From assembly GCA_964612185.1 (NCBI GenBank), contig CAZTCR010000009.1:24741-88740 (forward strand): a DNA stretch of 64,000 nt. The letters run 5' to 3'. Made by a program: the position numbers and the translations under genes. Under the pieces are notes generated by a model, which was not told the DNA's origin, did not search any database, and worked only from the letters and a program-made list of their open reading frames with translations. Position 1 is the stretch's first letter; each line of letters begins with the position of its first letter. Positions 7,333 to 16,000 of this stretch are shown piece after piece. This DNA is from UBA1447 sp964612185. Lineage in GTDB: Bacteria; Bacillota; Clostridia; Oscillospirales; Acutalibacteraceae.

Positions 7333-9972
7333 TTAAGTGGATTTAGGAATAGATGGGAATTCTGTTATAATTCCCGATGCATACTGAAGTATCATAAGTA
7401 CATCGAGCACACTAAGTTTTCCGTCTCCGTTCACATCCGCAATCAGAATTTGCACAGGAGTTAAAGGAACCATATTTGAACACGCTTGCAGTGCAACTAA
7501 AGCATCAATAGGTGTCACTGGACCATTTTGGCTGACATCACCGGGTAAAAACCATTGTGCTACGCAAGTCATGTCGTCAACCGGCATTGAAGCAGGGAAT
7601 TCAGGGCTCCACCCGCCGAAAATGTAACCCGCTTTTGTTGGTTGCGCTGGTGCAATTATCAACGCACCTTCATTCTGCGTTATTGGTGTTAAATCCGAGC
7701 CACCGGCGCAATCAAAGGTAATTGTTGAAGTTGATAATGGGTTAAACTCTGAAATAGATTTTATTTTATTTTCTGTAGTCACAACAATATAAACCGTTTT
7801 GCTTTGAATTGGTTCAACTGTTCTATCTGTACGTGTATATTCTATTACATAACAGCCTTCATCATTGACAGTTACATCTATATCTTCAACCAATGGCCCT
7901 CCACCAAAAGCACAGGCAACAAAAGTATATGTCCCTTTGTCGTTATCATACAACACCGAATCATACAACCCGAATTCATCAAAATCGAAAACATTATCTA
8001 TCATTTCGATTACATCTTCTATCGGAATCTGATACCATTCAAAATTATCTGCGAAATGGTATTCATAGTTATTTGGGTCAAACTGCATAAAAATTGCAAT
8101 ATGTGCCATTACATTAATATTATTAAAATCAATCTCCTGATTCGGCAAAACTCCCGATTCTCCTAAGATGAACTTAACCACGCCTGCAAACCGGTATGCA
8201 TCAACCGAAAGCCAGCATGCGCTTGTTAAAGATAAAGTGTTACCGGTTATTTCAAATCCGTTTAAGCAATATGAATAACTTGTTATAGTATTAAAATCTT
8301 CATAATTGATGCGGTAATTATATTCAAATACGCCATTTTCAGTCTTTGCAAGACCGCCACCTGCTACTTCATTTTCGCCGTAATCTACATATTCTCCGGA
8401 CACCTCAAGCAAAGTCAAACTAAAATTACTATCATCAGTATTAGAAACTCGGATGACCATTCCCTTTCCATTAATAAACCTCGGTTCAGTTACCATTTCA
8501 ATGTGTTCCATTAAACTTTCCTCAGCATCAACATCAAAAGATGTAGTTGCTCCAAGATATGCTATGCTTATTGTGTTTCTTCCAATTGTCGCCTGCTCAG
8601 AACCAATAAAGCTAAAATTGCAATCATACCCGTCGATCGTACAGGTATCGTGCATCCAACCATATTCGTTTGAGGACGAATCTAATGTAACACTCTTGGA
8701 AGTATTATCTGAATATTTAATCTTGAGCTTAAGACCGTCAACATTAGCATATTCACCAACAATATAATTTATATCAGTCGGTAACGACAAAATTGTTATA
8801 TACTCAACAGGGCTTTCAATACCAACAATATCAAAGGTCGTTGTTTTCCCCATATAAGTTACCGTTACTGCATTTACGCCTAAAACAAAATCAATGTAAG
8901 AATTTATATTAATATAATAACCATTCAATTCGCCATAATCCATGCCAAAACGCCAAACAATGCTGCTGCCATCAATGTAATGCACAGTCATTTCGGCTCC
9001 GGTCAGATTGACCCAATAATCCGCGCCAACAATATATTCTGTTTTATCCGGCAATTTAGTTATCTCAATGCGCTCAACCGGGTTAGCAATTCCTTCAATC
9101 TCAAAAGTGGTTATTTTGCCCATATAGGTTACTGTAACCGTATTCATGCCAACCGACATTGTGTTAAATGCAAATGTGATATTGATATTATAACCGTTCA
9201 GTCCGCTTCCGTTTGTATCATAATACCAAACCGCATTGCTACCATCAGTATAATGCACTATCATTTCAACACCGCTAGGATCGACATGATTGTCCGCGCC
9301 GACAATATACTCTCTTTTATCCGGCATCTTAGTTATCACAATGCTTGCTACCGGATTTGCTACGACCTCCACCGTGAAGGTAGTCGATCTACTCATGTAA
9401 CTTACCGTTACCTCATGTTCTCCCAAGCCCCACGAGTTGACATTCTGTTCAGCATATAGTGAAATTTGTGAGCCGTTAAATGAGTAAGAGTGACTGTCAT
9501 TGTATTTGTGAATCGCACTGGTACCATCGGTATAGTTTACCATCATTTCTAAACCACTTCGATTATTTTCTGTATCGTATCGGAAATATGCTTCCATGCT
9601 TTGAGTATCACTGTTCCACCGGTTACTCAAGTAGCCATCAACATTCTCTATATACTGTAATTTATCAGGCGGGGAGATTATTTCAATGCTTGCTACCGGG
9701 TTTTCTATTTCGGTTACATAATTTGACACGCCGACAAGGTAATTATTTGTAGGTATAATAAGCTCATCGATAATCTCGTTAGAGGCGACTGCTTCGCCGA
9801 CAGGAAGCGGAGTTAAAACTTTGTTACTGCTGATATGCTTCTCAGCAACAAGTTCAGCCTTGGCATCAAGTGCTTCAGGATCAACGGAAGCAGCCTCCGC
9901 AGCAATTGTGCTAACATTAATTAGCATCATCAGTGCTAAAAGTATACTGAGAATCTTTTTTGACTTCGTCAT
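7333..9972 (-). CDS. Secreted multi-domain surface protein: Big_3-like Ig repeats, InlB-type repeat, dockerin-like C-terminus
   Basis: Exported protein of 879 residues from ATG 9972, chosen because AGGAGG lies 6 nt upstream; the ORF extends further but without a site. Signal peptide: MTKSKKILSILLALMMLIN...AEAAS. Then four Big_3-type modules, each with INPVxxIxI..LPDKxEYIVG, a VHYxDGS segment and a closing VTYMGKxTTFxI strand. A region without recognised domains (~430-690) follows, then an InlB B-repeat (ITFDCAGG..AGYIFGGWSP) and a dockerin-like pair of loops. Only the second loop, DVNGDGKLSVLD, is a complete calcium-binding loop; the first (DVSQNGPVTPID) is degenerate. Likely an adhesin or cell-surface scaffold component. 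Confidence 0.85.
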   Translation of the reverse strand: MTKSKKILSILLALMMLINVSTIAAEAASVDPEALDAKAELVAEKHISSNKVLTPLPVGEAVASNEIIDELIIPTNNYLVGVSNYVTEIENPVASIEIISPPDKLQYIENVDGYLSNRWNSDTQSMEAYFRYDTENNRSGLEMMVNYTDGTSAIHKYNDSHSYSFNGSQISLYAEQNVNSWGLGEHEVTVSYMSRSTTFTVEVVANPVASIVITKMPDKREYIVGADNHVDPSGVEMIVHYTDGSNAVWYYDTNGSGLNGYNINITFAFNTMSVGMNTVTVTYMGKITTFEIEGIANPVERIEITKLPDKTEYIVGADYWVNLTGAEMTVHYIDGSSIVWRFGMDYGELNGYYININSYIDFVLGVNAVTVTYMGKTTTFDIVGIESPVEYITILSLPTDINYIVGEYANVDGLKLKIKYSDNTSKSVTLDSSSNEYGWMHDTCTIDGYDCNFSFIGSEQATIGRNTISIAYLGATTSFDVDAEESLMEHIEMVTEPRFINGKGMVIRVSNTDDSNFSLTLLEVSGEYVDYGENEVAGGGLAKTENGVFEYNYRINYEDFNTITSYSYCLNGFEITGNTLSLTSACWLSVDAYRFAGVVKFILGESGVLPNQEIDFNNINVMAHIAIFMQFDPNNYEYHFADNFEWYQIPIEDVIEMIDNVFDFDEFGLYDSVLYDNDKGTYTFVACAFGGGPLVEDIDVTVNDEGCYVIEYTRTDRTVEPIQSKTVYIVVTTENKIKSISEFNPLSTSTITFDCAGGSDLTPITQNEGALIIAPAQPTKAGYIFGGWSPEFPASMPVDDMTCVAQWFLPGDVSQNGPVTPIDALVALQACSNMVPLTPVQILIADVNGDGKLSVLDVLMILQYASGIITEFPSIPKST

Positions 9973-10031
9973 TATTAACCTCCTAGGAATCTTAAATTGA
10001 ATCCATATCGGAATACAAAAAGTATAAGTAG

Positions 10032-10060
10032 ATTTTATCATATAGTCATTTCCATTTCAA
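10032..10060 (-). promoter_or_regulatory. Promoter for the Big_3/dockerin-like protein gene
   Basis: Minus strand: TTGAAA (10060-10055), 17-nt spacer, TAAAAT (10037-10032), giving an untranslated leader of roughly 50 nt. Confidence 0.6.
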
Positions 10061-10188
10061 CAATAATGTTTGCATAAAAAATACGATTAATACAAAATGC
10101 ATCCAACCAGTTATTTGTCGGTTGGAAGCATTTCAAGTTAAAAACAAATATTCTATAAGCAAGTCTAACACTCAGTTTATCATATACG

Positions 10189-10247
10189 CGTCCACAAGCC
10201 TTGTTCCGCAGTAAATCCCGCACAGTTCCGGTTTCTCGAGTTTTGAG
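10189..10247 (-). pseudogene. Remnant of the 3' end of an acyl-CoA synthetase gene
   Basis: The minus strand reads CTCGAGAAACCGGAACTG.. to GGATTTACTGCGGAACAAGG and CTTGTGGACGCG. It matches the last codons of the acyl-CoA synthetase at 17602-19236 (IEKPKLREIYCGTRLVEA) over ~54 nt at roughly 80% identity with a small frame slip. Nothing else of the gene is left. A 77-codon ORF through this region (10038-10271) is in another frame and I do not call it. Confidence 0.65.
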
Positions 10248-10267
10248 GAACGCGGGGTATGGTTGCC

Positions 10268-10582
10268 TCACAACAAATTACCCCAATCCCGCCTTGCATA
10301 TAAAACCCGTTCCACATCAACGACCTTTTCTTTTTCATTGATGGTAAAAAACGCAGTATAGTTTTTTATATCCACACGGCGGTAACCCATAGATGCAAGC
10401 CTGTCATCCCGCAAAACAGGATAACCATGCGGCATGTCCGAAAGTTTTGACAGCGCATCTTCAATCGTTTCCATCATTTTAATCGCAGTAATCGGCACAA
10501 ATAATTGAGCCGAAATATACCGCACAATGTCGCGCAAGTCTTCTTCAGCCGGTTCGGATAGGTCCACTCTATATTTGACCAT
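10268..10582 (-). CDS. ParE/RelE-family toxin
   Basis: A 104-residue type II toxin of the ParE/RelE superfamily: MVKYRVDLSEPAEEDLRDIVRYI at the N-terminus, the internal helix pair, and the C-terminal strands YRRVDIKNYTAFFTINE and VDVERVLYARRDW. The arginines and aromatic residues at the C-terminus are where such toxins carry their target-contact residues. Whether it acts on gyrase (ParE) or ribosome-bound mRNA (RelE) cannot be told. The start is ATG 10582, with AGGAG 7 nt upstream inside the antitoxin gene; a TTG two codons earlier is less likely. It overlaps the antitoxin gene by 14 nt, the normal antitoxin-first coupled order. Confidence 0.88.
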   Translation of the reverse strand: MVKYRVDLSEPAEEDLRDIVRYISAQLFVPITAIKMMETIEDALSKLSDMPHGYPVLRDDRLASMGYRRVDIKNYTAFFTINEKEKVVDVERVLYARRDWGNLL

Positions 10583-10841
10583 CCGCAATCTCCTGCTTAA
10601 TGTCTTTCATCACATCCGACAGCGGCCGTTTTTTGCCGGCTTTACCCGCCGCCTTGCCTTCATCAAGCAGACTGTATAATTCAAGTCTGCCGGCAAGTTG
10701 CTCATAAACCTCAATGCTCATGACCGCCAAGTCGCCTTGACCGTTTTTTGTGATAAAGACCGGCTCGCGCTTTTCATGGCAAAATGTTGAGATTTCATTG
10801 TAACCGTTTCTTAAATCCGTACTTGACCTGATATTTGGCAT
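10569..10841 (-). CDS. Phd/YefM-family antitoxin
   Basis: A 90-residue antitoxin. The N-terminal Phd/YefM DNA-binding fold is visible as IRSSTDLRNGYNEISTFC, then REPVFITKNGQGDLAVMSIEVYEQL. The variable C-terminal half (residues 55-90), rich in Lys/Asp, should wrap around the toxin. Start ATG 10841 follows AGAAGGGGG. It heads the toxin operon and is expected to repress it by binding the inverted repeat in the promoter just upstream. Confidence 0.9.
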   Translation of the reverse strand: MPNIRSSTDLRNGYNEISTFCHEKREPVFITKNGQGDLAVMSIEVYEQLAGRLELYSLLDEGKAAGKAGKKRPLSDVMKDIKQEIADGQI

Positions 10842-10861
10842 TTTAGTTGCCCCCTTCTCTT

Positions 10862-10899
10862 TCTAAAGATATTATACTCGAATTTCTTTAGATGCGCAA
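10862..10899 (-). promoter_or_regulatory. Toxin-antitoxin promoter with overlapping inverted repeat
   Basis: Minus strand: TTGCGC (10899-10894), 17-nt spacer, TATAAT (10876-10871). TCTAAAGA (10862-10869) and TCTTTAGA (10885-10892) are perfect 8-nt arms that flank the -10 box, placing a candidate operator over the promoter, as expected for Phd/YefM autoregulation. Confidence 0.7.
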
Positions 10900-11067
10900 C
10901 ATGTTTTTCAAATTACAAATATTTCACCGGGATAACTCTATCATCGCCTTCTATAAAATCGTTCTTCTTGAGATTATTGATAATGTTTATTTTAATTAAA
11001 TTTTTGTCTGCATGTTCTGCACATTTAACATCCAATATTAGAATTGCTATATATTTTTAAAATTTAA
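10900..11067. other. AT-rich gap without a gene
   Basis: Within the 344-nt stretch 10842-11185 I see the toxin-antitoxin promoter at one end and the ABC-operon terminator at the other. The centre is AT-rich and has no ORF, repeat or RNA gene that I can support. Confidence 0.6.
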
Positions 11068-11099
11068 CAGGGCAGCGACTGATTTACGCCGCTGCCCTG
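11068..11099 (-). terminator. Terminator of the MarR-ABC exporter operon
   Basis: CAGGGCAGCG pairs with CGCTGCCCTG, followed on the minus strand by TTAAATTTTAAAAA. It lies ~90 nt past the stop of the last exporter gene. Confidence 0.75.
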
Positions 11100-11185
11100 T
11101 ATGTATTTGGTCTTTGCGTCAACAACCCCGTGCCCTTGTGTGCGGCTTGGCAGACTTTGTATACTTATTGAAAGGTGAAAAGCTG

Positions 11186-13033
11186 TTACGCCGAGGTGGT
11201 CTCGAACTGTGAATTGTACAAATCGGCGTAAAAGCCGCCTTTTGCTATGAGCTCGTTATGGCTGCCCTGCTCGACGATGTCGCCGTCGTTGAGTACCAGT
11301 ATCCGGTCCGCGTCGCGTATGGTGGAAAGACGGTGCGCGATAATGAAACTGGTTCTGCCTTTCATCAAATGGTCCATCGCTTTTTGAATGCGGGATTCCG
11401 TTCGCGTGTCGACGGAAGAGGTCGCTTCGTCAAGAATCAGCACGGGGTTGTCGGCCAGGATAGCCCGGGCGATGGTCAGCAGTTGTTTCTGGCCGGCGGA
11501 CACATTGTTCGCTTCCTCATTGAGCACCATATTGTAACCGTCGGGCAGGGACTCGATGAAGTGGTGGGCGTGGGCCGCTTTGGAGGCAGCGATGACTTCT
11601 TCGTCCGTCGCGTCCGGACGGCCGTAGCGGATGTTTTCCATAATCGTGCCGTTGAACAGCCAGGTGTCCTGCAGCACCATGCCGAACGCGGAGCGCAGCT
11701 CCTTGCGGTTGTATGCCCGGATGTCATGACCATCGAGCAGAATGGCGCCTTCGTTAACATCGTAGAAGCGCATAAGCAGTTTGACAAGCGTCGTTTTGCC
11801 CGCGCCGGTCGGGCCGACAATGGCGATTTTTTGGCCGGGATTGGCGACTGAAGAAAAGTTGTGAATAATCGTTTCGCTTTCATTGTAACCGAATGTAACA
11901 TTTTTAAATTCCACCAGACCGCGGATATCCGACACACTGACGGGATTTTCCACAGTCAGGTTTTCTTCCTCTTCGCTCAAGAACTCAAAGACGCGTTCGG
12001 CTGCCGCCGCCATGGACTGCAGCATATTCATAACCTGCGCCATTTGCTGAATCGGCTGAGTAAAGTTCTTGACATACTGCACAAACGCCTGAATATCGCC
12101 GATGTTCAGTGTCCCTTTAATGACAAAGAAGGCACCCGACAGGATCACGCCGACATAGCCGAGGTTTCCGATGAAGGTTGTGATCGGGTGCATCAAGCCG
12201 GAGAGGAACTGGGATTTCCAGGCCGATTCATAAAGGACATGGTTGGTGTCACGAAATGTTTTCGTCACATCCTCTTCCTTATTGAACGCCCGGACAACCG
12301 TTTGACCGCCGTACACTTCTTCCACCTGCCCGTTAACATGGCCGAGGTAGGATTGCTGCGTGCGGAAATGTTTTTGTGACTTTTTAGTGATCAGCCGGAT
12401 AAGCCCGGCGCTCAGCGGCAGGATGATCATCGTTATGAGCGTCATTAGCCAATTGATGGTAAACATCATGATTGTTACGCCGATGATGGTGGTAACGGAG
12501 GTGATCATCTGCATCACGCTTTGGTTGAGGCCTGTGCCGAGGGTATCCACATCGTTGGTAATCCGGGAAAGAACCTCGCCGTAGGTCTTTTCCTCAAAAT
12601 ATTTCATCGGCATACGGTTGATTTTTTCCGAGATATCGCGGCGCAGGCGGTAGCAAATTTTCTGCGTTATGGTCGCCATGGTATAGCCCTGCAGAAAGCT
12701 GAAAATGGAACCGATGAGATAAATGATCACCGTGACAATTAATATCTGAGCGATCCTGTCGAAATCCACGCCGCCCGTACCGGCGATTTTCGCCCTCAGG
12801 CCGGTCGAAAGCTCCGTCGTCGCCCGGCCCATAACCTTCGGGCCGAGGACATTGAACGCCGTGCTCGTCACCGCGAATATCAACACGAGAATCATAGCGA
12901 TACGATAGCCGCTCATAAACCGGATCAGGCTTTTGATCGCACCTTTCATGTTTTTTGCTTTTTCGCCCGGCATCATGCCGGGCGGGCCGAAGCCTCTTTT
13001 TTTCGGTTTCATACTTTTATCATGTTCGCTCAT
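11186..13033 (-). CDS. ABC exporter half-transporter (permease-ATPase), catalytic-site subunit
   Basis: A 615-residue type IV ABC exporter subunit: ~55 cytoplasmic residues rich in Lys/Gly/Pro, six membrane helices (about 60-330) and an ATPase domain (about 375-610). Visible motifs are Walker A GPTGAGKTT, the Q-loop region MVLQDTWLF, signature VSAGQKQ, Walker B VLILDEATSSVD with the catalytic Glu, and the switch His in IAHRLST. The signature deviates from LSGGQ (SAGQ). Together with the upstream gene it should form a heterodimer in which the two ATPase sites are unequal. Start and stop of the two genes overlap as TAATG, so translation is coupled. Likely a drug, lipid or peptide exporter under the MarR protein. 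Confidence 0.93.
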   Translation of the reverse strand: MSEHDKSMKPKKRGFGPPGMMPGEKAKNMKGAIKSLIRFMSGYRIAMILVLIFAVTSTAFNVLGPKVMGRATTELSTGLRAKIAGTGGVDFDRIAQILIVTVIIYLIGSIFSFLQGYTMATITQKICYRLRRDISEKINRMPMKYFEEKTYGEVLSRITNDVDTLGTGLNQSVMQMITSVTTIIGVTIMMFTINWLMTLITMIILPLSAGLIRLITKKSQKHFRTQQSYLGHVNGQVEEVYGGQTVVRAFNKEEDVTKTFRDTNHVLYESAWKSQFLSGLMHPITTFIGNLGYVGVILSGAFFVIKGTLNIGDIQAFVQYVKNFTQPIQQMAQVMNMLQSMAAAAERVFEFLSEEEENLTVENPVSVSDIRGLVEFKNVTFGYNESETIIHNFSSVANPGQKIAIVGPTGAGKTTLVKLLMRFYDVNEGAILLDGHDIRAYNRKELRSAFGMVLQDTWLFNGTIMENIRYGRPDATDEEVIAASKAAHAHHFIESLPDGYNMVLNEEANNVSAGQKQLLTIARAILADNPVLILDEATSSVDTRTESRIQKAMDHLMKGRTSFIIAHRLSTIRDADRILVLNDGDIVEQGSHNELIAKGGFYADLYNSQFETTSA

Positions 13034-16000
13034 TATATGGTCTCCTTCCCGGCAAGGCTGTCGTCAATTTCCTGCTGCGACAGCTGGGACTGCGCGATCT
13101 GGCTGTAGACCTCGCAGGTTTCCATGAGCTGCCGGTGGGTGCCAATACCTGCGATACGGCCTTCGTCCAAAACGACGATTTGGTCCGCGTGCAGGATGGT
13201 GCTGATGCGCTGCGCTACAATAATCACCGTACTGTCCGCCATATTTAGGGATAGCGCTTTGCGCAGGGCGATATCAGTTTTGAAATCGAGCGCGGAAAAA
13301 CTGTCGTCAAATATATATATTTTCGGCTTTTTGGCAACCGCGCGGGCGATGGATAAGCGCTGTTTCTGCCCGCCGGAGACATTGCCGCCGCCCTGCGCGA
13401 TAGGGGCTTCATACTGCTCGGTTTTCTCATTGATGAAGTCCTCCGCCTGGGCAATCCCGGCCGCCGCGCGAATCTCCTCATCGTTTGCGCCGGGCGCCCC
13501 GAAGCGTAGATTGGACGCGATTGTGCCGGAGAACAGCACCGCTTTTTGCGGTACATAGCCGATCATTTCCCGCAGGTCATGCTGGCGCAGTTTCCGGATA
13601 TCCTTGCCGTCAACCGTTATCTCGCCGGCGGTGACATCATAGAAGCGGGGTATCAAGCTGACCAGCGTGCTTTTGCCGCAGCCCGTGCTGCCGATAATCG
13701 CCGTTGTGCCCCCGGGCTGCGCGGTGAAGTGAATGTCCGAAAGCGTGTTGCTGACGGCGCCCGGATAGGCGAAATCGACATGATGAAAGGCGACGGCGCC
13801 TTTCTTTTCCAAAATTTCTTCCACCTCAACCGGGTCCGAGACAGACGGCTCGGTGTCAATGATTTCGTTGATGCGCTTGGCGGCAACGGCCGCTCTCGGC
13901 AGTACAACCGACAGGGCGGTCATCATCAGGAAACCGATGACGATCATCAGCGCATAGGTAATAAAGGCCGTCATGGAGCCGACTTCAAGCGTACCCGCGT
14001 CAATACGAATCGCGGAGACCCAAACAATGACCACGGCAAGCAAAAACATCCCCATCATCAAAAGCGGCAGCATACCGCTCATAATCCGGTTGACGAACAG
14101 CATTGTCTTCGTCAGCTCCCGGTTGGGGTCGTCAAACCGTTCTTCCTCTTCCTTTTCACGGCCGAACGCGCGGATAACCGGCAGACCCGTGAGAATTTCA
14201 CGCGATACCAGGTTCACTTTATCAACCAGCTTCTGCATGCGCTTGAATTTCGGCATGGTCACCACCAGCAAAATCGCCATCACAGCGAAAATCACACCGA
14301 GCGCCGCCGCCACAATCCACCACATATTCGCGCCCGTGCGCGCGACCATGATGATACTGCCGATGGAAAGAATCGGCGCGTACAGCAGTATGCGAAGCAC
14401 CATGGTCATCATAAACTGCACCTGCTGGATATCGTTTGTGCTGCGTGTTATCAGGGACGCGGTGGAAAACTTGTCGATGTCGTGGCTTGAAAAGCGGACG
14501 ACTTTTTCAAATACCTTGTCACGAAGGTCGCGCCCGACACCCGCGCCCGTTTTTGACGCCAGGTAGCCAACACCAATGGAAGCGGCTATCATAACAAGCG
14601 TCACCGCAAGCATGAGCGCGCCCGATTTCCAAAGATAGGCCGTTTGGACACTGTCCGGATTTTTGCCGATGCGCTCATATTCGGACTTGGCGAATTGCAC
14701 GGCGGAAGAGTGGAGAACAGACGCCCCGAGGCTTTTTGTTTTTTCGTTCATCATGTCGCGCACCGGCAGCAGTATGTTGCGGAAAACGGGAACCAGACCT
14801 TCCGGAATCGAACGCATCATCGCGGCTAAGCTCGATGTGTCAATATTCAAAGCATTCATCAGCGCCGTTGTGTCGATTTTATTGCTGTCAATCAGCGCGG
14901 CGGTGTCGAACGCCGTACCGTCTGCCATGCCGAGGAGTGTTTTCGCTGTTGCCGGCGTCGCAGCGCTGAGCACAAGGTCAGCTGTTTCTTTATCAATCCC
15001 GAAACGCGATTGTACCTCATCCCACTTGACGGCCGCGCTGACGGATGCGACAAGCTTTTGCCATTCATCATCTGTCATCCCGGAGCGTTCGAGCAGTTCG
15101 GGCAAGCCGAGGCCCAGCGCATCCCCCGCCGCCTGAATGTCAACTTTCTTAAAATCAATCAGCCCTTCCATGACGGAAGCGTTCGCGCCGTTGCCCATGG
15201 CGGCAGACAATTTTCTCAATTCCTCGGCATCAAGGGTGTTCAGAATATCTGTGAGTGTTTTTTGGTCAAATCCGGTTTTATTCTTCACCGTTTGCCAGTT
15301 GACGGCCGGCAGTAAAAGGTCCATGTAGGTCTTGAGTTCTTTGTCGGTCATGCCGCTGAGGTCCACGGGCATGGCGCCGGTACCGGTGACGGCGAATATT
15401 GCCGCGTAATCGAGTTTGGAATAGTCAATGCACCGGCTGAAATCCACCGGTCCGGTACTTGCCGTGCCGCCGGAGGCCGTCATCTGCAGCAGCGTCGCCG
15501 TGTCTATATTTTCAAGGAAAACGCGGATAGCCTGCTCGGGCATGCCGGTCTTTTGGCTGAGCTTGGCGGTGTCAACAGCCGGCAAAAGCGCTTCGAGCAC
15601 CTGCCCCTTTTCGGCATCGGTCAGCGTGTTGCCCGAAAGAAGCGAGCCAAAGTCCGTGTTTAATATACCCGCGCCGAGCGAGCCGATGAGTTTACCGTAA
15701 TTAATTTTGGCGGCATCGATGCAGTCGAGCAAATCCGCTGTGCTGAGGTCCATCGTAAAGTCGCCCTGCATCATCGTCAGGAGCGTTTCCGTATCGAGTT
15801 TGTCAAGCAGAACATCAATGACTTTGACGGGCAGCCCTGTCTCTTCACTCAGCGCTTTTCTGTCAATGGCGGGCAGCACCGCGCGCATGAGCGCCTTTTT
15901 CTCGGCAGCGGAAAGGCCGGCCATCATCGCGGTGAGGTCCATATTGCCGTTGCCCGACCCGGAAAGCTTCATCAGTTTTTCAACATCCAGCTTGGAAAAA

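Noticed and set aside
10038..10271. 77-codon minus-strand ORF
   Set aside because: Crosses the decayed acyl-CoA synthetase tail in another frame and has no ribosome site.
13546..14490. 314-codon plus-strand ORF, rich in His/Arg/Gln
   Set aside because: Antisense shadow of the ABC exporter gene; composition is typical of an opposite-strand reading of a GC-rich gene.
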